DNA of 64,000 nucleotides from Candidatus Mycobacterium wuenschmannii. GTDB taxonomy: Bacteria > Actinomycetota > Actinomycetes > Mycobacteriales > Mycobacteriaceae. The stretch lies in assembly GCF_030252325.1 (NCBI RefSeq), contig NZ_CP126981.1, forward strand, positions 1,612,001 to 1,676,000, in the 5' to 3' direction. Positions 17,386-26,861 of the stretch are shown piece after piece (positions within the stretch are counted from its first letter, which is position 1; each line of letters begins with the position of its first letter). The notes beneath the pieces were generated by a model. The model saw only the letters and a list, made by a program, of their open reading frames with translations. It searched no databases and had not been told where the DNA came from. Made by a program: the position numbers and the translations under genes.

Positions 17386-18432
17386 TCACCGTGAGTTCAA
17401 GAAGTTCCTGGTTATCCGTTGTCCCGCAGCGGTATTGACCTCGCCGATCACACCGTTCTCGGTCACGATGGCCGTGATGAGGTCGGGCGGCGTGACGTCG
17501 AACGCGGGATTGAACACCGCAGAGCCGTGCGGAGCGGTGGCGACGCCGCCGACATGGGTGATCTCGTCGGCAGCGCGCTGCTCGACGACGATGTCGAGTC
17601 CGGTCGCGGTAGTCGGATCGCGGGTCGACTCGGGCGCGACGACGATGACCGGAATCCCGTGCCGGCGCGCGGCGATCGCCAGTGGGTAGGTGCCGATCTT
17701 GTTCGCGACCGAGCCGTCGGCGGCGATGCGGTCGGCGCCGACCATGACACAGTCGACCTCTTCGGTGGCCATCGCCCAAGCCGCGGCGGAATCAATGATC
17801 AGCCGGTACGGGATGCCGGCCTCGGCCAGTTCCCAGGTGGTCAGCCGGGCACCCTGGAGGAGTGGCCGGGTCTCGTCGACCAACACCTCGGCGATCTTGC
17901 CGCGGGCATTCAGTTCCATCACCGCGCCCAGCGCCGTGCCGACGGTGGTGGCGGCCAGTCGACCACTGTTGCAGTGCGTGAGCACCCGCAGCGGGCGGTC
18001 CGGGCACAACAGCGACACCAGGTCGGCGGTATGGGCGGCGGATCGCCGGTTGGCCGCCCCGTCTTCGGCCAGCATCCGCTGGGCTTCGGCCAGCACGGCG
18101 TCCGGGCCGGCCGGCAGCGCGGCCAGCGCCCGGTCGACGCCCCAGGCCAGGTTGACCGCGGTGGGCCGGGCCGAGGCGATGCGCCGGGCCTCTGCCGTCG
18201 CCTTCTCGGCGTCATCGGCGTGGGTGAAGGCCGCCAGCGCCACCCCCAAGGCGCCGGCCACCCCGAGCGCCGGGGCGCCGCGGATGGCCAGGGTCGTGAT
18301 GGCGTCGACCAGGTCGTCGACGGTTGCGAGCCGTAACCAGCGCAGATCGTGCGGCAGCGCGCGCTGATCGATGGCCCGAATCGCGCCGTCGTCCCACCCG
18401 ACGGTGGTGTCCGCAGTCGTCACAAGCCCCAT
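17386..18432 (-). CDS. mtnA: S-methyl-5-thioribose-1-phosphate isomerase
   Basis: A 348-residue isomerase of the methionine salvage pathway (methylthioribose-1-phosphate to methylthioribulose-1-phosphate). Family motifs are TLAIRGAPALGVAGA, THCNSGRLA, IDSAAAWAM and the catalytic Asp in VGADRIAADGSVANKIGTY. The N-terminus (MGLVTTADTTVGWDDGAIRAIDQ) is normal for the family. It is the first gene of a two-gene unit with the persulfide dioxygenase. No other mtn genes are in the window, so the rest of the pathway is elsewhere or absent. Confidence 0.94.
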   Translation of the reverse strand: MGLVTTADTTVGWDDGAIRAIDQRALPHDLRWLRLATVDDLVDAITTLAIRGAPALGVAGALGVALAAFTHADDAEKATAEARRIASARPTAVNLAWGVDRALAALPAGPDAVLAEAQRMLAEDGAANRRSAAHTADLVSLLCPDRPLRVLTHCNSGRLAATTVGTALGAVMELNARGKIAEVLVDETRPLLQGARLTTWELAEAGIPYRLIIDSAAAWAMATEEVDCVMVGADRIAADGSVANKIGTYPLAIAARRHGIPVIVVAPESTRDPTTATGLDIVVEQRAADEITHVGGVATAPHGSAVFNPAFDVTPPDLITAIVTENGVIGEVNTAAGQRITRNFLNSR

Positions 18433-18493
18433 CCAACCCCTCGGCCCGACGACTCAACAGGACAACCCTGCCGATCTGGAAGAGAATGAATCG

Positions 18494-18889
18494 ATGCGAT
18501 TGCTTTTTGCCCTGGCCAGTACCGCCATTGCCATCGGATGTGCCGCGCCGGCAGTTGCCGATCCGCCCGACCAGTCCAACACCACGATTCCGCCGGACCC
18601 CGCCGCGGATGCCCGGTTCGTCGACTCGCTCACCAAGGCGGGCATGACGTTTCGGGACGGCTCGGCTGCTATCGCAGCCGGCCGGATGGCCTGCGATCTG
18701 ATGAACTCGGGCACGTCCGAACAAGACGTCGTCAGCAAGCTGAGCATGCTCAACCCGGGTCTGAACTCCGGCGGTGCGATGAAGTTCGCGGCGCTGGCAT
18801 CCAGCGCCTACTGTCCCGATTACCTCACCCGGTCCAGCGCCCAGGACAAGTCGCAGAGCAAGGGACTTTTCGGCGGAATGGGCCACTAG
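18494..18889 (+). CDS. secreted DUF732 protein
   Basis: A 131-residue exported protein. It has a Sec signal peptide (MRLLFALASTAIAIG, cleavage after AVA about residue 22) and then a small helical domain with two Cys residues (RMACDLM and SAYCPDY) typical of the mycobacterial DUF732 family. These small secreted proteins have no established general function. The ATG at 18494 has GGAAGAG eight bases upstream. It is divergent from mtnA. Confidence 0.85.
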   Translation: MRLLFALASTAIAIGCAAPAVADPPDQSNTTIPPDPAADARFVDSLTKAGMTFRDGSAAIAAGRMACDLMNSGTSEQDVVSKLSMLNPGLNSGGAMKFAALASSAYCPDYLTRSSAQDKSQSKGLFGGMGH

Positions 18890-18898
18890 AAAGGCTTG

Positions 18899-18971
18899 CT
18901 CCCCCGGGTGGACTCGAACCACCAACCCTCCGGTTAACAGCCGAATGCTCTGCCAATTGAGCTACAGGGGA
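18899..18971 (-). tRNA. asnT: tRNA-Asn (anticodon GTT)
   Basis: A 73-base tRNA read on the minus strand. The acceptor stem is TCCCCTG/CGGGGGA (one U-G pair) with discriminator G, the D-arm is AGCTCAATTGGCAGAGC, the anticodon loop CTGTTAA gives GTT, and the T-loop is GGTTCGAGTCC. CCA is not encoded. The position next to dnaG and a cysK-cysE region matches asnT in M. tuberculosis as I recall it. Confidence 0.96.
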
Positions 18972-19127
18972 CTGCTTGGTGCCCGCGAACACGGCGCGGA
19001 CCGAGTGATGACTCTAGCGTACCGCTGTCCGCACGCCCAACCAGACCGTTCGCCCGCCGGGCGGCGGCCATTCGCCGTCATGGGGCAGGATGGACGCACA
19101 CCGACCGATCCTGAAGAAGGGACCGTT

Positions 19128-19370
19128 TTGATCCGCTACGTCGTCGCGCTGGGACTGGGCTATGTGTTGGGCACCAAGGCCGGTCGGCGTCGCTACGAGC
19201 AGATCGTCGGCACCTACCGAGCGCTGACCAGTAGCCCCGCCGCCAAGTCGGTGATCGACGGAAGCCGCCGCAGAATCGCGAACAAGGTCTCGCCCGACTC
19301 GCGGATGGTGACCCTGACCGAGATCGACGACAAGACGAGCGTGATCGAGCGCGAACAGCATCGCTCCTAG
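19128..19370 (+). CDS. small YtxH-like membrane-associated protein
   Basis: An 80-residue conserved mycobacterial protein. It begins with a short hydrophobic stretch (LIRYVVALGLGYVLGTKAG) followed by a basic helical region (RRRYEQIVGTYRALTSSP) and a charged tail. The start is a TTG at 19128 with GAAGAAGG seven bases upstream; an ATG at 19080 is possible and would add 16 polar residues before the membrane segment. It overlaps the convergent dnaG by four bases. Synteny suggests the Rv2342 homologue. Function unknown. Confidence 0.7.
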   Translation: MIRYVVALGLGYVLGTKAGRRRYEQIVGTYRALTSSPAAKSVIDGSRRRIANKVSPDSRMVTLTEIDDKTSVIEREQHRS

Positions 19371-21274
19371 GCGGTGAGGTCGTCGCCGCTGGCCTGCTCG
19401 AGCAGGCTGCGCCGGTAGGCCTCCATCGCCACCAGGTCGCCGAACAGCGCGTGGTACTCATCGCCCTGCTCCACCGGTGACATCCGCTGCAGCCTGGATT
19501 TCACGTCGGCGATCTGCCGGCCGATCCAGACTTCCTGCAGGCGGGCCAGCACGCCGGCGATATAGCGCGGCAACTTCTCGTCGTCCTCGACCCGGATGGT
19601 CTCGACGCCGAGTTCGTTGACCAGCCCGGCCGCCGCGGGCGACGGTGCCTTCTGCCGCACCGCGTCCAGCCACTCCGCGCCGCCGATACCGGTCGCGGTG
19701 CCACCGGCCGCCTCGATCGCGGTACACACCGCGGCGTAGCCGGGATGGGTGAAGCTCTCGACGGTGAGCTGGTCGAACACCGGCCCCGCCAGCGCCGGGT
19801 ACTGCAGCGCGGACTTGAGCGCCTCCCGCTGCGGCCACAGCGTGGGGTCCTTCGGATTGGGCCGCGGCACAGCCGGTTTGGCACCGGGATCAGCCTGCGC
19901 GGCGGGGCGACGGGGCTTGTTACGCCCTTGCGCCGTCGGGCTTTTCGCTTCTTCGCGCACCCGGCCGATGACCTGCGCGACGTCGTCCCAGCCGACCCAG
20001 CCCGCGAGTTGTCGGGCGTACTCGTCCCGCAGCGTCGGGTCCTTGATCTGCGCGACGATCGGCACGCACCGCCGCAGCGCCGAGACCCGGCCCTCGGCGT
20101 TGTCCAGATCGATGTCGCTCAGCGTGGTCCGAATCGCGAACTCGAACAACGGAGTTCGTCGCGCCACCAGATCGCGCAGCGAGCCGTCACCGGATTTCAG
20201 CCGCAGGTCGCACGGGTCCATACCGTCGGCCGCGACCGCGACGAACGACTGGCCGGCCAACTGCTGCTCGCCGGAGAACGCCTTGAGCGCGGCCGCCTTG
20301 CCTGCCTCGTCACCGTCGAAGACGTAGATGAGCTCGCCGCGAAAGAAGTTGTCGTCCATCATGAGTCGGCGCAGCATCGAGAGGTGCTCCTCGCCGAACG
20401 CGGTACCACAGGATGCCACCGCGGTGGTGACCCCGGCCAGATGCATCGCCATCACGTCGGTGTAGCCCTCCACGACGACGGCCTGGTGCCCCTTGGCGAT
20501 GTCGCGCTTGGCCAGGTCGATGCCGAACAACACCGACGACTTCTTGTACAGCAACGTCTCTGGCGTGTTGACGTACTTGGCTTCCATCTGGTCGTCGTCG
20601 AACAACCGACGCGCGCCGAACCCGATCACCTCGCCGGCCGACGATCGGATGGGCCACAGCAGCCGCCGGTGGAAGCGGTCCATCGGACCACGACGGCCTT
20701 CGCGCGACAGGCCCGCGGCCTCGAGCTCCTTGAACTCAAAACCTTTGCGCAGCAAGTGCTTTGTCAGGGTGTCCCAGCCCGACGGGGCAAACCCGCAGCC
20801 GAAGCGGCGGGCGGCGTCGCCGTCGAAGTTTCGCTCCTTGAGGTAGGTGCGGGCCTGCTGCGCCTCCGGCGACTCCAGCGCGGCCGCGTAGAACGCCTGC
20901 GCCTCGGCGTTGGCCGCGATCAGCCGGCTGCGACTTCCGCGGTCGCGCTGCACGTTGGTGGCCGCGGCGCCGGTGTAGGTGATCGTGTGCCCGATCCGGT
21001 CGGCCAGCACCTCGACGGCCTCGACGAAGCTGACGTGCTCGATCTTCTGCACAAAGGCGTACACGTCGCCGCCCTCGCCGCAGCCGAAGCAGTGGAAGTG
21101 GCCGTGGTTGGGCCGCACGTGGAACGACGGCGACTTCTCGTCGTGGAACGGGCAGAGCCCCTTCATCGAATCCGCGCCGGCCCTGCGCAGTTGGACGTAG
21201 TCGCCGACGACGTCCTCGATGCGGACGCGTTCGCGGATGGCGGCGATATCGCGATCGGAGATGCGGCCGGCCAT
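19367..21274 (-). CDS. dnaG: DNA primase
   Basis: A 635-residue replicative primase. The N-terminal CHC2 zinc finger is intact (GLCPFHDEKSPSF, FHCFGCGEGGD). The TOPRIM catalytic core has VVVEGYTDVMAMH and YVFDGDEAGKAA, and the C-terminal helicase-binding region contains QREALKSALQYP. It synthesises RNA primers for the DnaB-driven fork. Upstream on the same strand are sodC (25 bases away) and dgt, so readthrough is likely, but a -10-like TACACT sits six bases before the ATG and could give a separate leaderless transcript. Confidence 0.97.
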   Translation of the reverse strand: MAGRISDRDIAAIRERVRIEDVVGDYVQLRRAGADSMKGLCPFHDEKSPSFHVRPNHGHFHCFGCGEGGDVYAFVQKIEHVSFVEAVEVLADRIGHTITYTGAAATNVQRDRGSRSRLIAANAEAQAFYAAALESPEAQQARTYLKERNFDGDAARRFGCGFAPSGWDTLTKHLLRKGFEFKELEAAGLSREGRRGPMDRFHRRLLWPIRSSAGEVIGFGARRLFDDDQMEAKYVNTPETLLYKKSSVLFGIDLAKRDIAKGHQAVVVEGYTDVMAMHLAGVTTAVASCGTAFGEEHLSMLRRLMMDDNFFRGELIYVFDGDEAGKAAALKAFSGEQQLAGQSFVAVAADGMDPCDLRLKSGDGSLRDLVARRTPLFEFAIRTTLSDIDLDNAEGRVSALRRCVPIVAQIKDPTLRDEYARQLAGWVGWDDVAQVIGRVREEAKSPTAQGRNKPRRPAAQADPGAKPAVPRPNPKDPTLWPQREALKSALQYPALAGPVFDQLTVESFTHPGYAAVCTAIEAAGGTATGIGGAEWLDAVRQKAPSPAAAGLVNELGVETIRVEDDEKLPRYIAGVLARLQEVWIGRQIADVKSRLQRMSPVEQGDEYHALFGDLVAMEAYRRSLLEQASGDDLTA

Positions 21275-21280
21275 CGGGCC

Positions 21281-21286
21281 AGTGTA
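21281..21286 (-). promoter_or_regulatory. -10-like element immediately upstream of dnaG
   Basis: TACACT on the minus strand ends six bases before the dnaG ATG, the spacing expected for a leaderless transcript. No ribosome binding site is evident in the 25-base gap after sodC. Confidence 0.4.
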
Positions 21287-21299
21287 GAGCGGTCCCCGG

Positions 21300-21887
21300 T
21301 TAGCCGGTGCCGATCACTCCGCAGGCGAACCGCTTCTCGGCGTCGGGGCTGCCCTCGGGTCCGTGCAGCAGGATCGAGGTCTTGTTGCCGGCCAGCAGGT
21401 CGTCGCGGGTGAACGCGTCGGTGGTGGTCACCAGGTAGGCCGAGCCGTCCTGCCGCACCTCGAGCGAGGTCAGGTCGCCGCTCATCGGCTCGCCAGTGTG
21501 GCCCGGCGCCTGGAAGTGCATGCCCGCAGACAAGAAGTCGCCGGTCTTGCCCGGTTCCATCGGGTCGCTCGAGTTGGGCTCGCACTTGCCGACGTCGTGG
21601 ATGTGCATCTTGTGGAAACCCGGCGCCAGGATGTGCTCGGCGGTCGTCTTGACGGTGACGGTGGCGTAGCCGTTGGCGAAGTCGAAGGTGGCGGTGGCCA
21701 CCTCCTTGCCGTCCGCGGTGTGCAGTTGCGCGCTGAGGGTCTGGCCGCCGGGCGCCGGTGCGCTCGAGGAATGGGTGATCGGCGCCGGGGCACTCGACGA
21801 TGTCGCGGTGGACGGGTCCTGATGCGGGCTACAACCACTGAGCGCGATGACGGACAGTGCGGCGAGTGCGAGCGAAGGCTTGACCAT
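21300..21887 (-). CDS. sodC: Cu/Zn superoxide dismutase lipoprotein
   Basis: A 195-residue exported SodC with lipobox LSGC (Cys at 18), a Ser/Ala/Pro-rich linker and the dismutase beta-barrel. Ligand motifs are [24 protein letters not shown] and LLHGPEG, with the disulfide Cys partner in RFACGVIG. It protects the envelope against superoxide. Compared with M. tuberculosis SodC as I remember it, the segment between the last metal His and RFACGVIG is much shorter, and a zinc-loop His after GHTG is Glu here. It may therefore bind copper with little or no zinc. It sits between dgt and dnaG, which are adjacent in M. tuberculosis as I recall. A -10-like TACGCT lies eight bases upstream of the ATG. 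Confidence 0.9.
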   Translation of the reverse strand: MVKPSLALAALSVIALSGCSPHQDPSTATSSSAPAPITHSSSAPAPGGQTLSAQLHTADGKEVATATFDFANGYATVTVKTTAEHILAPGFHKMHIHDVGKCEPNSSDPMEPGKTGDFLSAGMHFQAPGHTGEPMSGDLTSLEVRQDGSAYLVTTTDAFTRDDLLAGNKTSILLHGPEGSPDAEKRFACGVIGTG

Positions 21888-21911
21888 GAGGATCGAGCGT
21901 AGTCCGCCGGT

Positions 21912-23165
21912 CTATCCCTGGGCCGCTGCGATGCGCTCGAGCCGCCCCTCGGTGTACGACGCGATCTGGTCGACGATCACCCGCAGCCGCCCGCCGTCGT
22001 CTGCGGCCGCATTGAAGGCCGGCACGAAGATCGGGTCGAGGGTGCCGGGCGCGCCGGCCAGCAGCGCCCGGGCCACCCGATGGATGCATTCCCGTTGCCG
22101 AGCCTGCACCTCCTGGTGCCGCGGGTCGGACATGATGAACTGCAGCGCAAGGGTTTTCAGCAGGGCCACCTCGGCGCGCACCACCTCGGGCACCGACAGG
22201 GTCGCCTGATAGCGGGCCAGCGGCCCGGGTCCGGCCTCGGCGCGGGTGGCCGCGATCGCCGCCGACGCGAACCGGCCGACCATCTCGCTAGTCATCCGTT
22301 TCAGCGAGACCGCCGCCGTCAGCGTCGCGTCGTACTTGCCGACGGCAGCGACCATCGGCAGCTCCGCCAGGCGAAGCGCGGCGGCGGACAGGTCGTCGGC
22401 GCGCACGCCGGCGAAATCACGCTCCCCGAGATGGGCCAGCGCCGCGGCTTCGTCGTCGTCGGCCAGCACCCGGAGGTCGATCCGGCCGGAGACCACGCCG
22501 TCCTCGACGTCGTGGACCGAATAGGCCACGTCGTCGGCCCAGTCCATCACCTGGGCTTCCAGGCAGGGCTGTTCCGCAGGCGCGCCGTCGCGCATCCAGT
22601 CGGCGGTGGCGCGGTCGGCGTCGTAGAAGCCGAACTTGCGGCGATGCTGCTCGCGGGGCCACGGATATTTGGTGACCGCGTCCAGGGCCGCCCGGGTCAG
22701 GTTCAATCCCGCGCTATGTCCTTGCCGGTCAATGACTTTCGGCTCCAGACTGGTCAGGATGCGGAAGTTCTGCGCGTTGCCTTCGAAGCCGCCGTACTCC
22801 GTGGCGAATTCATCGAGGGCCTGCTCGCCGTTGTGCCCGTAGGGCGGGTGCCCGATGTCGTGGGCCAGGCCGGCCATGTCGACCAGGTCAGGATCGCAGC
22901 CCAGACCGATCGCCATCCCGCGTCCGATCTGGGCGACCTCGAGTGAGTGAGTCAGCCGCGTGCGCGGGGTGTCGCCCTCGCGCGGCCCGACCACCTGTGT
23001 CTTGTCCGCGAGCCGGCGCAGCGCGGCGCAGTGCAGCACGCGGGCGCGGTCGCGGGCAAAGTCCGTGCGGAGTTGGCCTCCGGTGCCCGGCAAGCCCGCG
23101 GTCTTCGGCGCCTCGGGCACGACCCGTTCGCGGTCGAGGTCGTCGTAGGGGTCTTGCTGCGTCAT
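21912..23165 (-). CDS. dgt: deoxyguanosinetriphosphate triphosphohydrolase
   Basis: A 417-residue HD-domain enzyme that removes triphosphate from dGTP/dNTPs. Core residues are [16 protein letters not shown] (His), [16 protein letters not shown] (HD) and [17 protein letters not shown] (second Asp). The ATG at 23165 ([18 protein letters not shown]) is chosen; a far upstream codon in the same frame would overlap the divergent TPM gene. It is the first gene of a run dgt-sodC-dnaG with gaps of 24-25 bases. Confidence 0.93.
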   Translation of the reverse strand: MTQQDPYDDLDRERVVPEAPKTAGLPGTGGQLRTDFARDRARVLHCAALRRLADKTQVVGPREGDTPRTRLTHSLEVAQIGRGMAIGLGCDPDLVDMAGLAHDIGHPPYGHNGEQALDEFATEYGGFEGNAQNFRILTSLEPKVIDRQGHSAGLNLTRAALDAVTKYPWPREQHRRKFGFYDADRATADWMRDGAPAEQPCLEAQVMDWADDVAYSVHDVEDGVVSGRIDLRVLADDDEAAALAHLGERDFAGVRADDLSAAALRLAELPMVAAVGKYDATLTAAVSLKRMTSEMVGRFASAAIAATRAEAGPGPLARYQATLSVPEVVRAEVALLKTLALQFIMSDPRHQEVQARQRECIHRVARALLAGAPGTLDPIFVPAFNAAADDGGRLRVIVDQIASYTEGRLERIAAAQG

Positions 23166-23221
23166 CGACGCACAGTCTGCCAGTGAAACCGATTGCTCTG
23201 GGAACGGTGTCGTCGCGGGGC

Positions 23222-23227
23222 TAGATT
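23222..23227 (+). promoter_or_regulatory. -10 element for a leaderless TPM-protein transcript
   Basis: TAGATT ends seven bases before the GTG start at 23235, with no ribosome binding site between them, consistent with leaderless initiation. Confidence 0.45.
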
Positions 23228-23234
23228 GTCTCCC

Positions 23235-25235
23235 GTGAGCACCCTCCGCCGCTCGGTCGCCGTGTTCACGGCGATGCTGATCACCGCCCTCGTCGTCGCG
23301 CCGTCCGCCGTCGCCCAGCCGCCGCTGCGACTGTCGGGCTACATCACCGACAACGTCGGCGCCCTCAACCCCGCCGGTCGCGCCGCGATCGAATCGGCCA
23401 GCGGCAAGCTGTACTCCGATAAGCGCATTCAGCTGTGGGTGGTGTTCGTCGACACCTTTTCCGGCCAGCCCGCCGTCAGCTGGGCGGACAGCACCCGCTC
23501 CGCCAGCGATCTCGGTGACTTCGACGCGATCCTGGCGGTGGCGACCGTCGACCACTCATACGCGTTCCGGATTCCCAAGAGGGTCAAGACGATCGACGCT
23601 GAACAGGTCGACGACTTGCGACGCAACCAGATCGAGCCCGCGTTGCGACGCGGCGACTGGAGCGGCGCCGCGGTCGCGGCGGCCAACGGTCTCGACAAGG
23701 GTCCGCGGCCGGCGAATTCGGCGCCGCTGCTGATCGGGCTGGGCGTCATTCTGTTCGCGGTAATTGTGCTGTACGTGGTGATCCGCTGGCGGCGCCGTCG
23801 GCGGCGGGCCGCCGAACTCGCCGCGGCCAAACGGGTCGATGCCACCGACCCTGCGGCGTTGGCGAGCCTGTCCCTGGGCGCACTCGACGACCTGTCGCGG
23901 TGGAAGGTGGTCGACGTCGACAACGCGGTGCGCACCAGTGCCAACGAGTTGGCGCTGACCATCGAGGAGTTCGGCGAGCAACGCACCCAGCCCTTCACTC
24001 AGGCCGTCGACGCCGCCAAAGCCGCTCTGGCTCAGGCATTCACCGTGCGCCAGCAACTTGACGACGCCATTCCCGAGACCCGGCAACGCCGTCGCGAACT
24101 GCTCACGGAAGTGATCGTCTCCGCCGCGCGGGCCGACCGGGAGCTGGAGTCGCAGCGCGAGGACTTCGAGGAGATGCGCGATCTGGTGGTCAACGCGCCG
24201 TCACGGCTTGACGCACTGACCCAGCAGGTGGTCGACCTGACCGCCCGCATCGAACCGGCCGGTCAGCGGATGACCGAGCTGCACAACGAATTCGACTCCG
24301 CCGCACTGGCTTCGGTGGCCACCAACGTTGCCACCGCCAAGGACCGGCTGGCGTTCGCCGAGCAGAGCCTCACCCGGGCCCGCGAGAAGGCGGCCAAACC
24401 GGTCAGCGGCGAACAGAGCGCCCTCGTCGACGCGGTACACGCCGCGGAATCGTCTCTGGGACAAGCCCGTTCGCTGCTCGACGCGGTCGACAGCGCCGCC
24501 AACGACATCCGGCACGCCGTCGCCACCCTGCCCTCGCTGATCGCCGACATCAAAGCCGGCATCGAGCACGCGGGCAACACATTGCAGAGCGCGCAGAAAT
24601 CCAAGGCGCCGCACCTGCGTGATCTCGCCGGCGCCCGCAACGCGGCATCGCGGGCGCTCGACGCGGCGCAGGCCGGCGGGTCCGCCGACCCGCTCGCGAC
24701 CTTCACTGCGCTGACCAAGGCCAACGCGGACCTGGATCGGCTGCTGGCCACCGTCGCCGAGGAGCAGGCGACCGCCGAGCGGCTCACCCGGACGCTGGAG
24801 CAGGCGCTGTTCACGGCTCAGTCGCGGGTGCATGCGGTGTCGGAGTACATCGACAACCGCCGCGGCAGCATCGGGCCCGAGGCGCGCACCCGGCTGGCCG
24901 AGGCGAGCCGCCAGATCGACGCGGCTCAGGACGCCAAGGAGACCGACCTCAACGCGGCGATCACCCACGCCAACAGCGCCGCGTCGCTGGCGGCTCAAGC
25001 TCAGTCGCTGGCCGAGTCCGACGTCCAGTCGGCGCAGATGGCTTACACCTCGCGCTATGGGGGCGGCGATCAGACCGGCGCGATGATGGGCGGCATCATC
25101 ATCGGCGACATGCTCGGTGACGCCATGCGCGGCGGATTCGGTGGCGGTTGGGGCGGCGGAGGCTGGGGCCCAACCTCATTCGGCGGCTCGGGTTCGTCCG
25201 ACGGCGGCTTCATGGGTGGCGGCGGCCGGTTCTGA
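23235..25235 (+). CDS. TPM-domain membrane protein with long coiled coil
   Basis: A 666-residue protein. A signal peptide (residues 1-about 28, ending AVAQ) is followed by a TPM domain ([30 protein letters not shown], residues about 30-150). A membrane helix ([19 protein letters not shown]) and an Arg cluster come next, then about 400 residues of Ala/Leu/Glu-rich predicted coiled coil. It ends in a Gly-rich tail ([10 protein letters not shown]). The first domain would be outside the membrane and the coiled coil inside. The GTG at 23235 gives the proper signal peptide. It is the Rv2345-type protein next to dgt. TPM domains occur in envelope and photosystem II maintenance proteins; the role here is unknown. 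Confidence 0.85.
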   Translation: MSTLRRSVAVFTAMLITALVVAPSAVAQPPLRLSGYITDNVGALNPAGRAAIESASGKLYSDKRIQLWVVFVDTFSGQPAVSWADSTRSASDLGDFDAILAVATVDHSYAFRIPKRVKTIDAEQVDDLRRNQIEPALRRGDWSGAAVAAANGLDKGPRPANSAPLLIGLGVILFAVIVLYVVIRWRRRRRRAAELAAAKRVDATDPAALASLSLGALDDLSRWKVVDVDNAVRTSANELALTIEEFGEQRTQPFTQAVDAAKAALAQAFTVRQQLDDAIPETRQRRRELLTEVIVSAARADRELESQREDFEEMRDLVVNAPSRLDALTQQVVDLTARIEPAGQRMTELHNEFDSAALASVATNVATAKDRLAFAEQSLTRAREKAAKPVSGEQSALVDAVHAAESSLGQARSLLDAVDSAANDIRHAVATLPSLIADIKAGIEHAGNTLQSAQKSKAPHLRDLAGARNAASRALDAAQAGGSADPLATFTALTKANADLDRLLATVAEEQATAERLTRTLEQALFTAQSRVHAVSEYIDNRRGSIGPEARTRLAEASRQIDAAQDAKETDLNAAITHANSAASLAAQAQSLAESDVQSAQMAYTSRYGGGDQTGAMMGGIIIGDMLGDAMRGGFGGGWGGGGWGPTSFGGSGSSDGGFMGGGGRF

Positions 25236-25261
25236 GCAACCGCCTCAGCCCCGAAATGGTG

Positions 25262-25300
25262 GACGCGGCAGCCCACCACGCCCTAGTGAGCCGCCGCGTC
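25262..25300. terminator. hairpin between convergent TPM gene and glyS
   Basis: GACGCGGCAGC (25262-25272) pairs with GCCGCCGCGTC (25290-25300) with a single mismatch, around a 17-base loop. It lies 26 bases past the TPM stop and is placed to end transcription from both sides. Confidence 0.5.
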
Positions 25301-25358
25301 GACTTAACGATGGTATTAAACGAATGAGCAATAAGTCCAGAATTCCGGAAAAATCGGT

Positions 25359-26741
25359 TCAACAGCCCCGAAGTCGGCTGCTCAGGTAGTCGACGACCCC
25401 GCCGATGGCCACCCGCTCCTGGGTCATGGCATCGCGTTCCCGGATCGTGACGGCGTGGTCTTCGAGCGAGTCGAAGTCCAGCGTGACGCAGTACGGAGTG
25501 CCCACCTCGTCCTGGCGGCGGTAGCGCCGGCCGATCGCGCCGGCGTCGTCGAAGTCGACATTCCAGGACTTGCGCAACTCCTGCGCGAGGTCGCGGGCCT
25601 TGGGGCTGAGGTCGGCGTGGCGCGAGAGCGGCAGCACCGCGGCCTTGATCGGCGCCAGTCGCGGGTCGAGGCGCAGGACCGTCCGCTTGTCCACGCCGCC
25701 CTTGGCGTTCGGCGCCTCGTCCTCGTGGTACGCGTCGACCAGGAACGCCATGAACGACCGGGTCAGCCCGGCTGCGGGCTCGATCACGTACGGCGTGTAG
25801 CGGGTGTCGTTGGCCTGGTCGTAGTACGACAGGTCGACGCCGGAATGCTTTGAGTGCGTGGACAAGTCGAAGTCGGTGCGGTTGGCGATGCCTTCGAGCT
25901 CCCCCCACGGGTTGCCGGAGAAGCCGAACTTGTACTCGATGTCGACGGTGCGGTCGGAGTAGTGCGACAGCTTCTCCGGGGCGTGCTCGTAGAGCCGCAG
26001 GTTCTCCGGGTCGATGCCGAGGTCGACGTACCACTCCTTGCGGGTGTCGATCCAGTACTGGTGCCACTCCTTGGCCGTCGACGGCTCGACGAAGAACTCC
26101 ATCTCCATCTGCTCGAACTCGCGGGTGCGGAAGATGAAGTTGCCCGGGGTGATCTCGTTGCGAAAGCTCTTGCCGATCTGGCCGATACCGAACGGCGGCT
26201 TGCGCCGCGACGTCGTCACCACGTTGGCGAAGTTCACGAAGATGCCCTGCGCGGTTTCCGGCCGCAGGTAGTGCAGACCCTCTTCGGTCTCGATCGGGCC
26301 GAGATACGTCTTGAGCATCATGTTGAAGTCGCGCGGCTCGGTCCACCGGCCCTTGGTGCCGCAGTCGGGGCAGACGATCTCACTCATCGACACTGAATCC
26401 GGATCGCCGCCCTTCTTCAGGGCGTAGGCCTCCTGCATGTGGTCCTGCCGGTGGCGCTTGTGGCAGTTCAGGCACTCGACGAGCGGGTCGTTGAAGACCT
26501 CGACGTGGCCCGAGGCCACCCACACCGCGCGCGGCAGGATGATCGAGGAGTCCAGGCCGACGACGTCGTCACGGCCGGTCACGACCGAGCGCCACCACTG
26601 CCGCTTGATGTTCTCTTTGAGCTCAACACCCAGCGGTCCGTAGTCCCACGCCGATTTGGTTCCGCCGTAGATTTCGCCGGCGGGATAGACCAGGCCTCGC
26701 CGTTTGGCGAGGTTGACGACGGTGTCGATGACGGACGCCAC
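25359..26741 (-). CDS. glyS: glycyl-tRNA synthetase
   Basis: A 460-residue class II synthetase of the single-chain alpha2 type. Seen: [22 protein letters not shown] at the N-terminus, [17 protein letters not shown], the motif 2 region [20 protein letters not shown], and motif 3 near [10 protein letters not shown]. The start is the GTG at 26741, ten bases behind AGGAG; the frame upstream is an antisense shadow of the ArsR gene. The stop lies near the convergent TPM hairpin. It is the Rv2357c equivalent. Confidence 0.96.
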   Translation of the reverse strand: MASVIDTVVNLAKRRGLVYPAGEIYGGTKSAWDYGPLGVELKENIKRQWWRSVVTGRDDVVGLDSSIILPRAVWVASGHVEVFNDPLVECLNCHKRHRQDHMQEAYALKKGGDPDSVSMSEIVCPDCGTKGRWTEPRDFNMMLKTYLGPIETEEGLHYLRPETAQGIFVNFANVVTTSRRKPPFGIGQIGKSFRNEITPGNFIFRTREFEQMEMEFFVEPSTAKEWHQYWIDTRKEWYVDLGIDPENLRLYEHAPEKLSHYSDRTVDIEYKFGFSGNPWGELEGIANRTDFDLSTHSKHSGVDLSYYDQANDTRYTPYVIEPAAGLTRSFMAFLVDAYHEDEAPNAKGGVDKRTVLRLDPRLAPIKAAVLPLSRHADLSPKARDLAQELRKSWNVDFDDAGAIGRRYRRQDEVGTPYCVTLDFDSLEDHAVTIRERDAMTQERVAIGGVVDYLSSRLRGC

Positions 26742-26826
26742 GAGGTGAGGACTCCTGTTGTTGAGACGGTGTTGATTTAAATGGCGGGACGATCCGTCAT
26801 CGTAGCGATCCACCCGGCGCTCTTTG

Positions 26827-26846
26827 ACATGCGTGGTTGTGCATGT
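26827..26846. promoter_or_regulatory. inverted repeat upstream of smtB, candidate SmtB or Zur operator
   Basis: ACATGC (26827-26832), an 8-base spacer and GCATGT (26841-26846) form a perfect inverted repeat, extended by TGACA-like flanks on both sides. It ends 15 bases before the smtB ATG, where a repressor would block the smtB-zur transcript. ArsR/SmtB proteins commonly bind a palindrome over their own promoter. Confidence 0.45.
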
Positions 26847-26861
26847 GACAGTGGAGGCAGC

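Noticed and set aside
26742..26861. T-box or other riboswitch upstream of glyS
   Set aside because: The gap is short, lacks a T-box sequence and is shared with the smtB promoter.
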